DNA of 64,000 nt from Picochlorum sp. 'celeri' (GCA_010909725.1 JAACMV010000015.1:62001-126000); one strand, 5' to 3'. Counted from the first letter of the stretch, positions 28,977-40,262 are shown. Program-made: numbers and translations. Notes: generated by a model not told the origin, from the sequence alone.

Positions 28977-29457
28977 ATGAGTAGCCAGGCGCGAGAGGCT
29001 TTGGGCTTGAAGAAGGGTCGCCTTGAGGAAGATGTTCAGGAATTAGAAAAAAGGGTGCGAGTGCTTCTTCTTGGGCTTGCATGCGATGCATATATGACGA
29101 CTTAAAGCTTGTGTTTCAGATTTATGAATTAGAGAGCGAATACTGCGGACAGGCAGAATGTACAGCCTTTGGCACGGTGACGAAAGGTTTTGAGGGATTT
29201 TTGACATCCAAAAATGCACAAGTCAGGAACAAAGGACGCACATTTCGGGTAGATGAGCGAGTTTTTAGTCTATCTAGTGCGACATCACAAGGAGTACGTG
29301 TCAAATACATGACCTGTTGTGCATTTGTGTTTGTATTCATTGTGATCCATGGGTATTGCAGACAACAGAGTATCAGATTCAAAAGGAAATGGAGGAGGCA
29401 CAGCAGGAACGGCGTGGGAGATCAGGGTATGTAGGCGTTGGAGGTAAAGGAAAATAA
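28977..29457 (+). CDS. EAF6: EAF6-like subunit of NuA4/MYST histone acetyltransferase complexes
   Basis: Three small exons (28977-29054, 29120-29293, 29362-29457; introns of 65 and 68 nt) give 115 residues. The N-terminal coiled coil contains KKGRLEEDVQELEKR and IYELESEYC. It leads to the family signature GTVTKGFEGFLTSKN and then RVFSLSSATSQ, which matches the conserved RIFSxSS end of EAF6/MEAF6. EAF6 is a scaffold subunit of NuA4 and related acetyltransferases. The tail YVGVGGKGK reads through a possible GTATGT donor to a TAA, and I prefer that unspliced ending. The stop is 23 nt from that of the convergent RCHY1-like gene. Confidence 0.87.
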
Positions 29458-29480
29458 ATAATTCTATATATGTGACAGCG

Positions 29481-30417
29481 TCATCTTTTGCCAGCGAATA
29501 GTCGCTGTGTATTATACGACCCACATGATGTGCATTTCAAGCCAATTAGGTGGAATGGCACCCCTGTGGACTTTGTGGAACAATCGTTGCACATAATATC
29601 TGCCTCCCATCCCGCATATTCTTCTGGGACTGGGTTATTCTCTATTTCTCTATCAAGTGCTGCCCAGTACGAAGAGTAATCCCCCAGGCTCTTCTTGCAG
29701 ATTGGACAGCAGGGGCAAATATTTGCCGTGCTTCTTTCTAGCTCTTCCAGGCAGTGTGCATGGATCGTGTGGCCGCATTTAAGTACAGTATTAGGTTCTA
29801 CACTCTCGAATTGGTACTCAAAACACACGGGGCAATTCTGGTGGAGAGCCCGCTCCACACACACGTGCTTGCCTTTCAAGCTTGTTGCATAACATCCTCC
29901 GCATGTCTCACAATGAAAGAAATTCTCCCTGCCACCTACTCGACAAATACCGCACTCATCGCAATGGAACGGCTCTTTCTCAACATTATCATCATAAAAT
30001 GGGCACACAGTGCACGAATACTGTCCAAAGGAAACACCACATGAAGTACAGTAATGTCCAACAGGCTGCTTTGTATCACATAGGGCACACACCACGTGCG
30101 TGATGTCTTTCCTGACAATCTCATGGCGTTTCTTAGGATCCTGCATGAAGTATATCGCATTCAGAATGGCCACAATCATAGCAAGGGAGATGGCTTTTGA
30201 AGCAGCCCAATCAGAGTTCTACACGCACAGGTTCATCTCTATTCTTCTCTTCATCGTGACAATGGCGGCACCAGCAGATCATACCACAGCATGGCGCTAC
30301 AAACTTGACTCTCCTTCTATAATGCTTGCAGCCATACTCCCCCAAGCCACGTTGCCTTTGGAGAACAGAGTCTGGTCCAGATACCACTGTTTCAGAGGTA
30401 TCGTCGTGCGCATCCAT
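29481..30417 (-). CDS. RCHY1: CHY zinc finger plus RING E3 ubiquitin ligase (RCHY1/PIRH2-like)
   Basis: Exon 1 (30229-30417) and exon 2 (29481-30140) are joined over an 88-nt intron (GTGCGT...ATGCAG), giving 282 residues. The CHY finger starts at YGCKHYRRRVKFVAPCC and is restored only after splicing, continuing into HEIVRKDITHVVCALCDTKQ. The CTCHY region (CGICRVGGRENFFHC) follows, then a RING domain (CPVCFEYQF...VLKCGHTIHAHCLEEL...CPICKK) and a C-terminal zinc ribbon (CNDCSTKS...LKCTSCGSYNT). This is the full RCHY1/MIEL1 architecture. The E3 is cytosolic or nuclear; its substrates are unknown. Confidence 0.93.
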
Positions 30418-30702
30418 GTATCCCACACATGAATGTATTTTAATTTAAATTATACGATAGCACGTGTAGCCCATGGACAAGGTGAGCGGCACTGCAGATC
30501 CAATATCGCAGCAAGTGTTAAATTAGGAAGACCAAGCAATGTTGGAGACCATGGAGATCATGGACAGGTCGACGCACGCAGTGGGTAACAGCATCTCAAA
30601 ATTTGCTTAAAATGTTGAGAATGGCGAGGACTGCGTGGCAGTAGCACACCCGCGGGACAAGAGGAGAATTTGAATTTGAAACACTGCACCGTTTGAACGA
30701 CG

Positions 30703-32229
30703 ATGGAGGAGAATGAAGGGGTGATTGACCTTCATTATCTTCCCAAGGTGCTGCTGCAGTACGAAAATAGTCCATACTTGGACAATGAGGATTTGGTGGA
30801 CGCGTCCCAGCACTTGCCATTGGTCTGCAGTTTGGACCTCTGCAGTGGGTATGTTGCCATCTCTGCGTGGTGTCATGCATAGCGAGTGATATTCAATATA
30901 TCTATTGTGCAGGAAATACATGTGTATGGCCTTTGGGAGAAGGATGGTCGTGTTCCCCACGACAAAGCATACCCACCCTGAATGTTTTGTATCAGCTGTC
31001 ACGCCGTCTCCCCAAGAAGTAGTTACATGTGTCTCGTTTCTCGGGAGGGATGGTAGAGCTTTGTCATCAACTGAGGGTCACGAGAATGATATTAGAATTT
31101 TAATGATTGGCACGTCGAAAGGGTTTTTACAGATACATTCCATCAACATCCAGCGTGGTGACCATGTCTGTTTGCATCGACAGCGAGTGAATGAAAAGGC
31201 CATCACCAATATTTCGGTGACAGAATCTCACAATGGTGGGATAGTCAGCGCAGGTACTCGAGATGGGATCGTCCTTGTTCATTGTATCGATGTCCTTTCT
31301 GCATGGCAATGGCATAAGAAGGGCAGACAGCCTCCTGACGTTGATGCGCACGCATGGGAATTCTACACCGTTGGTCCGAGGCATGCGTCTCTATACGTGC
31401 CGTGTAAGGCAACCCCTCGATCAACATCATTACATAGTGCACTGATAGACATGAATAGAGCGGGTTCGAGCCATAAAGCAGTACAAGAACAGGACATGCT
31501 GATTCTCACTGCTGGCAAAGACCCTCCCATTGCCTTTTATGCTCTCCATGAAAAGCATTGGGCCAGCCAAAAGAGTGGAATATTCTCATCGCTTGTGACC
31601 ATGTCTTCAAAAATGCTCTTCGGTCGAAAGAAGGCGGACGAGGACCACCACCATGGCGAGGCAGGAATGGTCATTGAGCACAGTGAAACGAGAGACACAG
31701 ACACGCCTGTGGAAGATCGCCCATTAAAAAAGCATACCACGTTGGCGTCTCCGTATACAAGTGTTTGGGATGATACAAAACGAGACTGCTTTGGATTAGA
31801 TGTGAGCTCCAGGTACGTTGTGATTAGTACATCTATAGATGACCATCTCCTCTGAATCATCTCCCCACTATACATACATGCAGCGGTGCATGGGCAGCTT
31901 GCTGCGATTCTCTAGGGAGGATATTGATTATTAGTATACGTGATGGATGCATTTTTAAAATGCTCAAAGGATACAGAGATTGTCAAGTAGCATGGGTCAA
32001 CATTGGAGAGGATGATGCAAACCTCTTCATATACGCCCCCAAGAGGAACGTGGTAGAACTATGGGACGTCTGCAAGACTGGAAGGAAGATGAAAACGATT
32101 AGAAACAATGTCACCGACAAGGGGCTCCTAATCGGCACCACCCATACTGTTGATAGCTCTGTAGCATATTTACTAGATTTGAAAACATGCACATTACACT
32201 CGATTCGAGTACTCTCGATGGATACATAA
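30703..32229 (+). CDS. RAB3GAP2-like N-terminal domain protein (Rab GAP regulatory subunit)
   Basis: Three exons (30703-30848, 30913-31812, 31884-32229; introns of 64 and 71 nt) give 463 residues. Family features are VVTCVSFLGRDGRA, ILMIGTSKGFLQIHSI and AITNISVT in the first half. The diagnostic block ILIISIRDGCIFKMLKGYRDCQVAWVN appears only after the second intron is removed, followed by FIYAPKRNVVELWDV. Animal RAB3GAP2 is about 1,400 residues. This protein corresponds to the N-terminal propeller-like part alone, as in short plant homologues. It would act with a catalytic RAB3GAP1 subunit in Rab18-type membrane traffic. Confidence 0.85.
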
Positions 32230-32831
32230 AAGATTATTGCTGTAATAATAACGCTCTGGAGAATTCTCTCTTCCTTTCAAGGAAAGAAAAATCCACGGCG
32301 TTGACCCTAGTGTCAAGACCATGCAGGGCCATGTCAACCCATGCGCCCAACAAAGGCACCCCGTCCTGTACAGGATCCATGTATCGGTCGAGAGACCTTG
32401 TTCACCGATCACATGCTTCCTTCGTCTGCTGACGTCGATATCTTTCATGAGATCCCTACCAAGACCAATCCGTATTCTTCATGCATTCTCATAGTCCCGA
32501 GGTGTAATATTTATGGATTATATTTGCACAATTGAAAGGCGGTATCGACGAGTGGTGTATCTAGCAGCCCTCGTTCGACGCGGCATTGAAGAGACCAACA
32601 GAACAGTTCTATGCGCCTTCCATTGGCATTACCACGTGACACTTACAGCATCAGAAAACATTGCAATAAACATACTGTGCGTGCCTTGACCAAGCAGAGC
32701 CGTCTACATGGGGCCAACCATGTTCAACGGCAGGCGTTGACCATGTTCTCTGTACCGATGTCTTGCTCCGAAATATTGGATTTCACGCGTTCTGTGTAAT
32801 TAATTCGAATGGAAAACATATTATTGCAGTG
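32230..32831. other. 602-nt intergenic region
   Basis: No coding frame here could be supported on either strand. It includes the promoter and possibly an unrecognised 5' non-coding exon of the glycosyltransferase gene; a TTATTGCAG acceptor-like sequence lies just before its ATG. Confidence 0.45.
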
Positions 32832-34193
32832 ATGGGGTTGATCGCCGCAAAGATTGCCGGCAGGTCTGGTTCCTCTGGGGCTCTGAGTCTGGAGGACTAT
32901 GACAGGATGGATCGAGGCCATGCGAGGATGGATCGAGTCCGATACTACACAACATTGGCTATTATTCTCACCGTCATTATAGGATATGATGTGGTATTTC
33001 GCTATTCGCTCGGGCGGCAGGACGAGTTGTTTGCCAAAGATAGAGCAGAGGTGTCCATTTTTGACCAAGGGGGGATGCAAGTGCAGGTGACGGAGAAGAA
33101 TCGATCAGACTCCATATATTTCATCGAAGAGGACGAGCACCATCCAGAAATACACGTGCAGAATGGATGGGATGACTCTATGGGGACGAATGACGACCTG
33201 TTCCCTGATGTTGATATTCCGGTTAGACTTGCACCTGGATTTGAGTTGACTGAATTTGACAAGCGTGTCTTGCAGCTGAGTGACTGGGGTCACCTTGTGC
33301 TGCACCAGATGTGGAGAAATCCGTGTGTCCTCAATGAGAAAGTGAAACCTATGAAGACGTGGGAAGCTGTCGAAGGTGATCGCCTGCGGGTAATATTCTG
33401 GACTGATGCAAGCATGGATTACTTTATGCAGACACATTTTAACGGGACGGATGTATTACGTTTCTGGAGGTTTTTAGATTCTGCCACAGAACCTGGCATT
33501 AAGAAATCCGACTTTTTCAGAGTGGTGATTGTGTGGTTCTATGGCAGTATCTATGTCGACCTCGATATTCAGATAAAAGCGTCACTGCAGCCGCTCTTGG
33601 ACCAAGGTTTGACCACCATGATGTGGGAGGGCGTGGACCGGTATAGAGTCATGACACCCGGGGAGTACAGAGAAGGTGGGCAGGATTGGCGAACTCTCAT
33701 GCTCAGTGGCTTTGTATCATCAGGCATTCGATTCAGCGATTTTCTAGGATTTTACATCAATTGGTCTGTCAGGAACTTTTTAAGCGGCCGAAAAAAGGAG
33801 GACGAAGGTGTACTGAGCTCAGTTGGGCCAATCGCAGAAGCCGAGGCATACAAATATTATGTCAGTAGGGTGAATAAACACGATCGACTGTTCCGAGTGA
33901 TGGCATTCGAGGAATTCCTCAACGTCTATGGCGATCATTTGACTGAATCCACATGGAATCTCAAGCACCCTGAAAGAAAGGCATGCACCAATGTGACTGA
34001 TATTTATAGCGACGGCATTGTCACAATTGCTCCCACGTCGGCAAAAGAAGAGCGTGATATGTCAGGCAATGTGGCTGAGGACGACGACGACGTATTTCAG
34101 CACGATTCTGCTTCTCTAGACAACATCCTGAAAATTACATTTGATGATAATCAACTGAGCCCAGTTCCGAATAAAAACAAGCCGTCCGAGTGA
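32832..34193 (+). CDS. type II membrane DXD glycosyltransferase (OCH1-like, sugar-binding region)
   Basis: The ATG at 32832 gives 453 residues. A short cytosolic tail, one membrane helix (about 37-55, TLAIILTVIIGYDVVF) and a stem precede a catalytic domain. The domain resembles the Gly_transf_sug family: LVLHQMWRNP, VIFWTDASMDYFM, then RVVIVWFYGSIYVDLDIQI, which holds the DXD metal/nucleotide-sugar site and the YGGIYxDxD-like context. Golgi glycan transfer, of mannose or a similar sugar, is likely by family. The acidic C-terminal tail (EDDDDVFQHDSASLD) is unusual. Confidence 0.82.
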   Translation: MGLIAAKIAGRSGSSGALSLEDYDRMDRGHARMDRVRYYTTLAIILTVIIGYDVVFRYSLGRQDELFAKDRAEVSIFDQGGMQVQVTEKNRSDSIYFIEEDEHHPEIHVQNGWDDSMGTNDDLFPDVDIPVRLAPGFELTEFDKRVLQLSDWGHLVLHQMWRNPCVLNEKVKPMKTWEAVEGDRLRVIFWTDASMDYFMQTHFNGTDVLRFWRFLDSATEPGIKKSDFFRVVIVWFYGSIYVDLDIQIKASLQPLLDQGLTTMMWEGVDRYRVMTPGEYREGGQDWRTLMLSGFVSSGIRFSDFLGFYINWSVRNFLSGRKKEDEGVLSSVGPIAEAEAYKYYVSRVNKHDRLFRVMAFEEFLNVYGDHLTESTWNLKHPERKACTNVTDIYSDGIVTIAPTSAKEERDMSGNVAEDDDDVFQHDSASLDNILKITFDDNQLSPVPNKNKPSE

Positions 34194-34371
34194 GTTCAAC
34201 ACAAGGCTTATTCTTTTTCAAGCAAACGTATATATTCTTATTACTATATTTACACTATTGTCATCACTGGTATCAGTAACGAATTTGGTCAAGAATAGTA
34301 CAACCACCACCTTCTCAGTAGGAGGGCAGTTTGAAAATTTCATTTTTCGAGTCCGGTTAGAGATCTACACG

Positions 34372-36854
34372 ATGGCATCGAATTCCCAGAATATACCCCA
34401 AAGAAAACAATTTGCTGCCCTTATTCCCAAGAATAGAGTGGGAGAGGTGGAGGACCAACAGGTGGTTGTTGGTGCGAGCACAGATTGTCCGAGATATTTC
34501 AGAGTGCTCTACACAAAGTACGCTCCGACAAAGAAGCGAAAAAATAAATCATTTTTAGATGGATATATGGTATTCGGTGGAACTGCAAAGGGAAAGGGAA
34601 GCAAGAATGTAGTTCTTTTAGACGAAGACTCAAAGGAAAAAGTAAGTATGGCCCAATCCAAGGTTCCCATGGTCTCGAATATACTCAAGCAGCGTGACAA
34701 TGGTGATGAGGGTGGGGATGAATCGTTCCGACTGGGTTCTTGGGAGGTGGAGGTGGATGTGGAAATTGAGGAGAAAGAATTCCTTAGTGGCCAAGCTTTC
34801 TTAGCTGGAGGCAGTGTAGCAGCAATAGAGCCTTCCCTGTCAAAGTATTCGTACCCCAGCAAGAAAACGACGGGATTTCTCAAACTCTCCAATAAGAGTG
34901 TGGGAGGAGTGAGCAGGAAAAAATTGACGCCTTTGTTTAACCCAGATGGGCCAGAAGCAATGGTACTGAACAGAGCTGCCTGGGAGCAAAATAAGGAGGA
35001 GGTGTGTCCGGTGGTATTGGACCCCAAGCTTTACAAGTGCATGAGGCCGCATCAGCGCGAAGGAGTACAGTTTCTATACGACTGTACCATGCATGTGAAT
35101 AGGGGGAAGCAGGGGTGTATTCTAGCAGACCAAATGTATGTTGCATGAGCAGTTGGGGTGATGTGTGAATCTTTACTTGTCGACACCATATGTTGTGCAG
35201 GGGATTGGGGAAGACATTGCAAACAATATCTTTTCTGTACACGGTCTTGAAGCAGGGGCCAAGAAATCACCCTCTTGTGAAGAAAGCATTGGTCGTAGCT
35301 CCCTCGTCTTTGACTGAGAACTGGAAGCGAGAGATTAAAAAGTGGCTTGGTGATGAGAAACTGCGATGTTGTATCCTCGCGGGACAACAGGTGAAGGAAG
35401 ATATTGTCGCATTCAAACACGGCATGTTGTACCCCATTGCAATAACGTCATATGAAATGATGAGGAAGGTTTCTTCCGATCTCGCGGGTCATGTGGATAT
35501 CATCATCGCAGATGAAGGGCATAGACTAAAATCAGCTGCAGGGAATAAAACTATAGCAGCACTGAATCAGCTTCGCTGTCCAAGGAAGATTATCTTATCT
35601 GGTACACCATTGCAAAATAATCTTGGCGAGCTCTTTGCAATGTGTGATTTTGTGAATCCAGGATGTTTGGGATCATTAGCCACATTCCAAAAGGTGTTTG
35701 AAGGGGCTATTGTCAAGTCTAGGGATCCCAATGCGTCAGAGGAAACGGTAACCCTTGGAGAGAAGAGATCTGAGGAACTGCGACGCATCTTGCAGGGGTT
35801 TGTGCTGCGAAGAGATGCATCTGTGAACGAAGCTTTCCTCCCAAAGCTATCATCATATGCCGTCTTTTGTCGCCCTTCGGACCTCCAAATAGAAATGATG
35901 AAGCGAATCATAGATGCGCGATGGGACTCGGGTGTCTACGCCAAGGAGGAAGCACTTGTACTTCTGACCAAGCTCAGAAAAGTCTGTGGCCACCCAAGGT
36001 TATTGCCAGAGGATTGTGGATCGTCTGCATCCCATGATAGCAGCGGGAAAATGCACGTTCTTATGAAACTCCTAACTCATATAGTATTTGCAATGAATGA
36101 AAGAGCTGTAGTGGTTTCTCAGTGGACGAGCATGCTCGATATTGTACAGCAGGCATGCAGCGATGCAAACATCTCCATTGTCCGATTGGATGGCACCACA
36201 CCGGTCTCCAAGCGGCAAGAAATAGTCGATTCGTTCAACGACCACGGCATTGGTAGCGTGTTCCTTTTGAGCACGGCGGCTGGGGGAGCAGGCCTTAATT
36301 TGATTGGCTCATCAAAGTTAGTCCTGTGTGACTCATCCTGGAATCCAGCGTTAGACAATCAGGCCATGGCCAGAATCTGGAGGGATGGACAGAAAAAAGA
36401 TTGTTCCATATATCGACTTCTGACCACTGGAACGATGGAAGAAAAAGTGTATCAGCGTCAAATGTTAAAAGGAGATCTTGCTCAGGTTTCAGTGTATGGA
36501 GATGGAGCAACGGACACACAGGGCAGATTTTCCAAGAATCAGCTTAAAGAGCTTTTTGAAATAGAATTAGGTACATCATGTATGACATCAGACATACTTG
36601 AGAAGATGGGTACATCCTACGAGGATGTAGCAGACGATGATGATGCAGCCTTGCAGGCTGTCAGGGACTCTTGCCCAATCACATTTGTCTACAAAGAGAC
36701 GATGAAGAAAAGCAGTCCGGCATATCATCAGCGAGACGATGAGAATAATAATGATCAGAACAACAATAATACGTATGAGTGCACTTCCATCCAAGGAGAT
36801 GATGGAAGGTGCAATGATGGCTTGTCAGATTTAGACATTGATATGACAATGTAA
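34372..36854 (+). CDS. RAD54: RAD54 homologous-recombination motor (SNF2 family)
   Basis: Two exons (34372-35135, 35201-36854; 65-nt intron GTATGT...GTGCAG) give 805 residues. The intron splits the Walker A region and splicing restores ILADQMGLGKTLQTISFLY. Helicase motifs include DEGHRLKS (II), LSGTPLQNNLGELF (III), VVVSQWTSMLDI (IV), STAAGGAGLNLIGSSKLVLCD (V) and QAMARIWRDGQKKDCSIYRLL (VI). FVNPGCLGS and the N-terminal FRVLYTKYAP...KKRKNKSFLDGY context are RAD54-type rather than ISWI or CHD. It translocates on duplex DNA and stimulates RAD51 strand exchange. The stop is 7 nt from the convergent HscB stop. Confidence 0.94.
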
Positions 36855-36861
36855 TGCCATA

Positions 36862-37662
36862 TCAGAGTTTTTCCTCCACCGCCTCGTGCATCCTGTTCAA
36901 ATAACGAAGGGTCTGTGTCTCCTTCAAGGCCTTATCTAAATCTTTCTCTCCAAAGAAACGTTTCATCTGCTGCAGACATGTATCAATCTGCCCCTCAACC
37001 TTGCGTTTCAATTCCAAAAGAGCAGCTTCATCTGTCGCGAGCTCAACCTCTTCTCGGAAATCCATGATAGCCTGAAGCATATCAAAGTCTCTAATTGTCT
37101 CTTTCTCTTGATCAGAAGTAGGAGAACATCCATGCAAAGATAATAGATACGTCGCCCGCGACAGTGGATTTTTGAGCGTTGCATAGGCATGATTCACACG
37201 CATTGCTTGCTCTGAAGAAATCTCCTGCTCTTCCGGCGTCGCGGATGAGAACTTATCAGGATGCAAATATTTTTGTAAACTCTTGTACGTAGATTCTAAC
37301 TGCTCCAGATCAACATCAAAACTCGCCTCATCCAATCCAAATATAGCATACGCATCCACAGAGTGACCTGGTGGTTGGATGGTCCCACACGCACCACAAA
37401 GGAATAAATCCTCCGGTGTCTTACCACACCGCCAACACATACTTTCCTCAAGCTCGTTCTTATCCGGCATCCCACTGCGTACCGTCACATGGTATCGCTT
37501 CCGAGCAGGAACCATGGAGTCCATGTTCCACAACCACCCAAGGCTCCCATGCTCCCATGCACGGTTGATTCCTGCCCTCGTCCCTTTCGATTCCACATGT
37601 CCAATTTCAACAGAAAGCAATCGAGATATATCACGATACAGACGACACCCTCTGCGCAACAT
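36862..37662 (-). CDS. HSCB: HscB/Jac1-type J-protein for Fe-S cluster assembly, mitochondrial
   Basis: The ATG at 37662 gives 266 residues with a mitochondrial-type leader (MLRRGCRLYRDISRLLS). A zinc-binding element with two CxxC pairs (CWRCGK...LFLCGACG) is found in eukaryotic HscB. The J domain follows: YAIFGLDEASF, LESTYKSLQKYLHPDKF with its HPD, and RVNHAYATLKNPLSRATYLLSLHG. The C-terminal HscB oligomerisation domain begins near QAIMDFREEVELA. HscB hands the ISCU scaffold to mitochondrial Hsp70. Frame upstream of the chosen Met has no other ATG. Confidence 0.93.
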   Translation of the reverse strand: MLRRGCRLYRDISRLLSVEIGHVESKGTRAGINRAWEHGSLGWLWNMDSMVPARKRYHVTVRSGMPDKNELEESMCWRCGKTPEDLFLCGACGTIQPPGHSVDAYAIFGLDEASFDVDLEQLESTYKSLQKYLHPDKFSSATPEEQEISSEQAMRVNHAYATLKNPLSRATYLLSLHGCSPTSDQEKETIRDFDMLQAIMDFREEVELATDEAALLELKRKVEGQIDTCLQQMKRFFGEKDLDKALKETQTLRYLNRMHEAVEEKL

Positions 37663-37951
37663 GTTTCCCTTTCTTCGTCTTCGTCTTGTTCCAATGTCGT
37701 CACCTATACGCCAATTCAAGCATGTCGACCCTTCAACTCCACCAATACAGTCATTTAAGAATTATGAATACACAATGTGCCATCCCAGAGTACATAGTAA
37801 TACAAATGCTCTCGAGCGCATCCATTTTCCTTCTATCGATATTTAAAAAACAAACAAAAATCTCATCGATCCGATCAACAACAGATACATCCTTATTTGC
37901 GAATCAATCAATTGATTGACGGTACAATAGTGAACACAGGATATACGATTC

Positions 37952-39052
37952 ATGACGGCGTGTTGCAGTGTCTGGGTAACTCAACCACACTGGAGAACAA
38001 ACAGACGTTCTGGCAGAGTTGTACGAGTGGATAGAATCACGCCATCTGCATCCCATAATGATGAAGCAAGAGTTTTGGACTCGTTTTGGTACTCGAGGGG
38101 AGTCGTGAATGACGAGAGTAGGCAATTGTTGGTGGAACTGTCCCTCACAGAGGTGGTTGACAGGGGGGATGTTCAAACTGCAATGCAGGATGGAGCACAT
38201 GAGGATGTGGTCGACATTCCAGGTGTCTCGTCGACGTGGGATCTGATGGATGGAAGTAAAGAAGTGCCAGCGAGTGTCGTATGGGCATCGCAGCGTATTC
38301 TTGATCTGCATCGGTTTTTAGGATCGAGAGAGGATATAGATGTAGTATGGATGGTTCAGAGAGAACCAAAGCTTCTGGATACAAGCATACAGCAACTGAC
38401 AAAGCGATTATTAGAGCTTCGGATCGATGATGCATCGGATGGCGTGGATGTAGCGAAACTGGTGCAACAACAGCCTGCGCTCCTCTTGGATACCCAGGAG
38501 ATGGGCACACAGGATGATGGTGATAACATTGGTGCCAAGTTGGAGGCTTGGAAGCATGGTCTCTTGTCTGGGGATGGGGAGAATGAATGGAACAGGCGTT
38601 TAGAAGAACTTGTTCAGTATAGAGAGAGTCATGGCGATTGCCATTGTGGGTATAGAGACAATGACCCACAGTCGCTGCGACTGTGGTGTAAAAAGCAAAG
38701 GAAAGAATACAAGAATGGTAATGTATCCAAGGAAAGGGTGGATAAATTAAGAGAGATTGGGTTTGAGTTTGACGAGGACTTTGCAGAATGGAAGCGATGG
38801 TACAATGAGTACATTATTGCTGATTCTCAAGGGTCTGATGCCAATCTTACAAAGCCACAAGGTATGTATTCGCAATACTGTGTGTAGAAGAATCAACAAT
38901 CACATATACATATATATGATGCAGATTTCTATCTCATCAACTGGTGCTCAATTCAAAGAATAGCAAAGCGATCCAAGGTCTTGCATGAGGAACGAATACA
39001 GTTGTTGGATGAGGCAGGCTTTGATTGGACAAAACCAGATGCGCTGTCATGA
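37952..39052 (+). CDS. mTERF-like repeats fused to helicase-associated (HA) domains
   Basis: Exons 37952-38861 and 38925-39052 (63-nt intron GTATGT...ATGCAG) give 345 residues. The N-terminus is basic and could be an organelle leader (MTACCSVWVTQPHWRTNRRSG). The middle has two mTERF-like helical units, VVWMVQREPKLLDTSIQQLTKRL and VAKLVQQQPALLLD. A helicase-associated domain follows: WNRRLEELVQYRESHGDC, LRLWCKKQRKEYKNG, RVDKLREIGFEF. Exon 2 adds a second HA half, LINWCSIQRIAK...RIQLLDEAGFDW. HA domains occur in many algal proteins of unknown role and may bind nucleic acid. An organelle RNA/DNA-binding role is inferred. Confidence 0.8.
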
Positions 39053-39131
39053 TGTGATCAATCATATAATAATCATGCGTTTACCATTGATTATTCAGTA
39101 CCAATACAACTATTGTTTTTTAAAAAAGTAC

Positions 39132-40262
39132 TCAGGATTGGTTTGACGAGATGCTGGTGGCATGGAGCTGAGACCTCAGAGACCTGAGCTCCCAATCAAA
39201 CTCGTCATCATCTTCTTCTTCTCCGACTGTCAAGGGTCGCTTTGTCAGCGGATCCGGAGCTTTAGACCTATATAGAGAATCCCACGCAATCCCTTTGAAA
39301 AATTCGTGCGATTTCAACGCATCCAGGGACGCATACCCCAGCCTCTTCTCCGGCACAGACTGCAGCAATCCTTTCACAAGATCACACGCCACCTCCCCTC
39401 CCCTCTCCATCACAGGCCCCATATCCACATCATTCTTCACAATATTTTGAAACGTGAGATACTCCGACCCACCTTTGAACGGAGTCTTCCCCGCACACAT
39501 TTGATAGATAATGCACCCAAGCGCCCACAGGTCAACCCCATACGACACCTCCCCAGAATTCTCCAACACCTCTGGAGGCACATACTCGGCAGTCCCCACC
39601 AAAGACACGGTCCTTTTCTTTCTCACATCACACCCTTCTATTCTTCTATCCTCAGAAGAAGAAGAAGAACTAGAAGAAGAAACATCCTTGGCACACCCAA
39701 AATCAATCAACTTCAGGTGCCCCCCCGCACCCAACAATATATTCTCCGGCTTCAAATCCCTATGCACCACCCCATACCTCCTCAACGCCTCCAACATCAC
39801 CACAATCTCCGCAGCATACATCCGAATCCTCCCCACATCCATACCCCCAAGACCCATGGCCTGGTCAATCTGTTCATACAACTCCCCATACATACACAAC
39901 TCCAACCCTATATATAAATTACTAGAATCCTGATATGTAAATAATAATTCAACGATCGACTCCTCCCCCCGCATCCTTTCCAACAACTGTTTCTCTCGTC
40001 GAATTCCATCCACCGCATGATTCTTAATAATGTGATACTTATCCACCACTTTCAACGCACAGACCTCCCCAGTGGACACATGTTCTGCTATATAGACATC
40101 AGAATAGCTACCATCACCTATACGACGCACAAGAGAGTACTGTGTCGCATCAGGAATTCCTCCTGATGCATGGGACACATGACATGTTCCTTCTTCTTCT
40201 TCTTTTTCTTTGTTGTTGTTGTTTCCATCCTCGGCATCATCCTTCTTCTTCTTGTTCTTCAT
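39132..40262 (-). CDS. PDPK1: PDK1-like AGC kinase without PH domain
   Basis: This is a 376-residue kinase. The domain (about residues 40-345) has GDGSYSDVYIAEH, ALKVVDKYHIIKNHAVDGIRREK, VVHRDLKPENILL, LIDFGCAKDV and VGTAEYVPPEVL. The order and LTFQNIV after GGSEYLTF match 3-phosphoinositide-dependent kinase 1, which phosphorylates AGC kinase activation loops. There is no C-terminal PH domain; only about 30 residues follow. The activation segment contains a poly-Ser run (nine Ser) and a basic insert before the conserved TVSLVGT. The start has a Lys/Glu/Asn-rich low-complexity leader encoded by a CTT/TTC repeat tract. Confidence 0.87.
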   Translation of the reverse strand: MKNKKKKDDAEDGNNNNKEKEEEEGTCHVSHASGGIPDATQYSLVRRIGDGSYSDVYIAEHVSTGEVCALKVVDKYHIIKNHAVDGIRREKQLLERMRGEESIVELLFTYQDSSNLYIGLELCMYGELYEQIDQAMGLGGMDVGRIRMYAAEIVVMLEALRRYGVVHRDLKPENILLGAGGHLKLIDFGCAKDVSSSSSSSSSEDRRIEGCDVRKKRTVSLVGTAEYVPPEVLENSGEVSYGVDLWALGCIIYQMCAGKTPFKGGSEYLTFQNIVKNDVDMGPVMERGGEVACDLVKGLLQSVPEKRLGYASLDALKSHEFFKGIAWDSLYRSKAPDPLTKRPLTVGEEEDDDEFDWELRSLRSQLHATSISSNQS

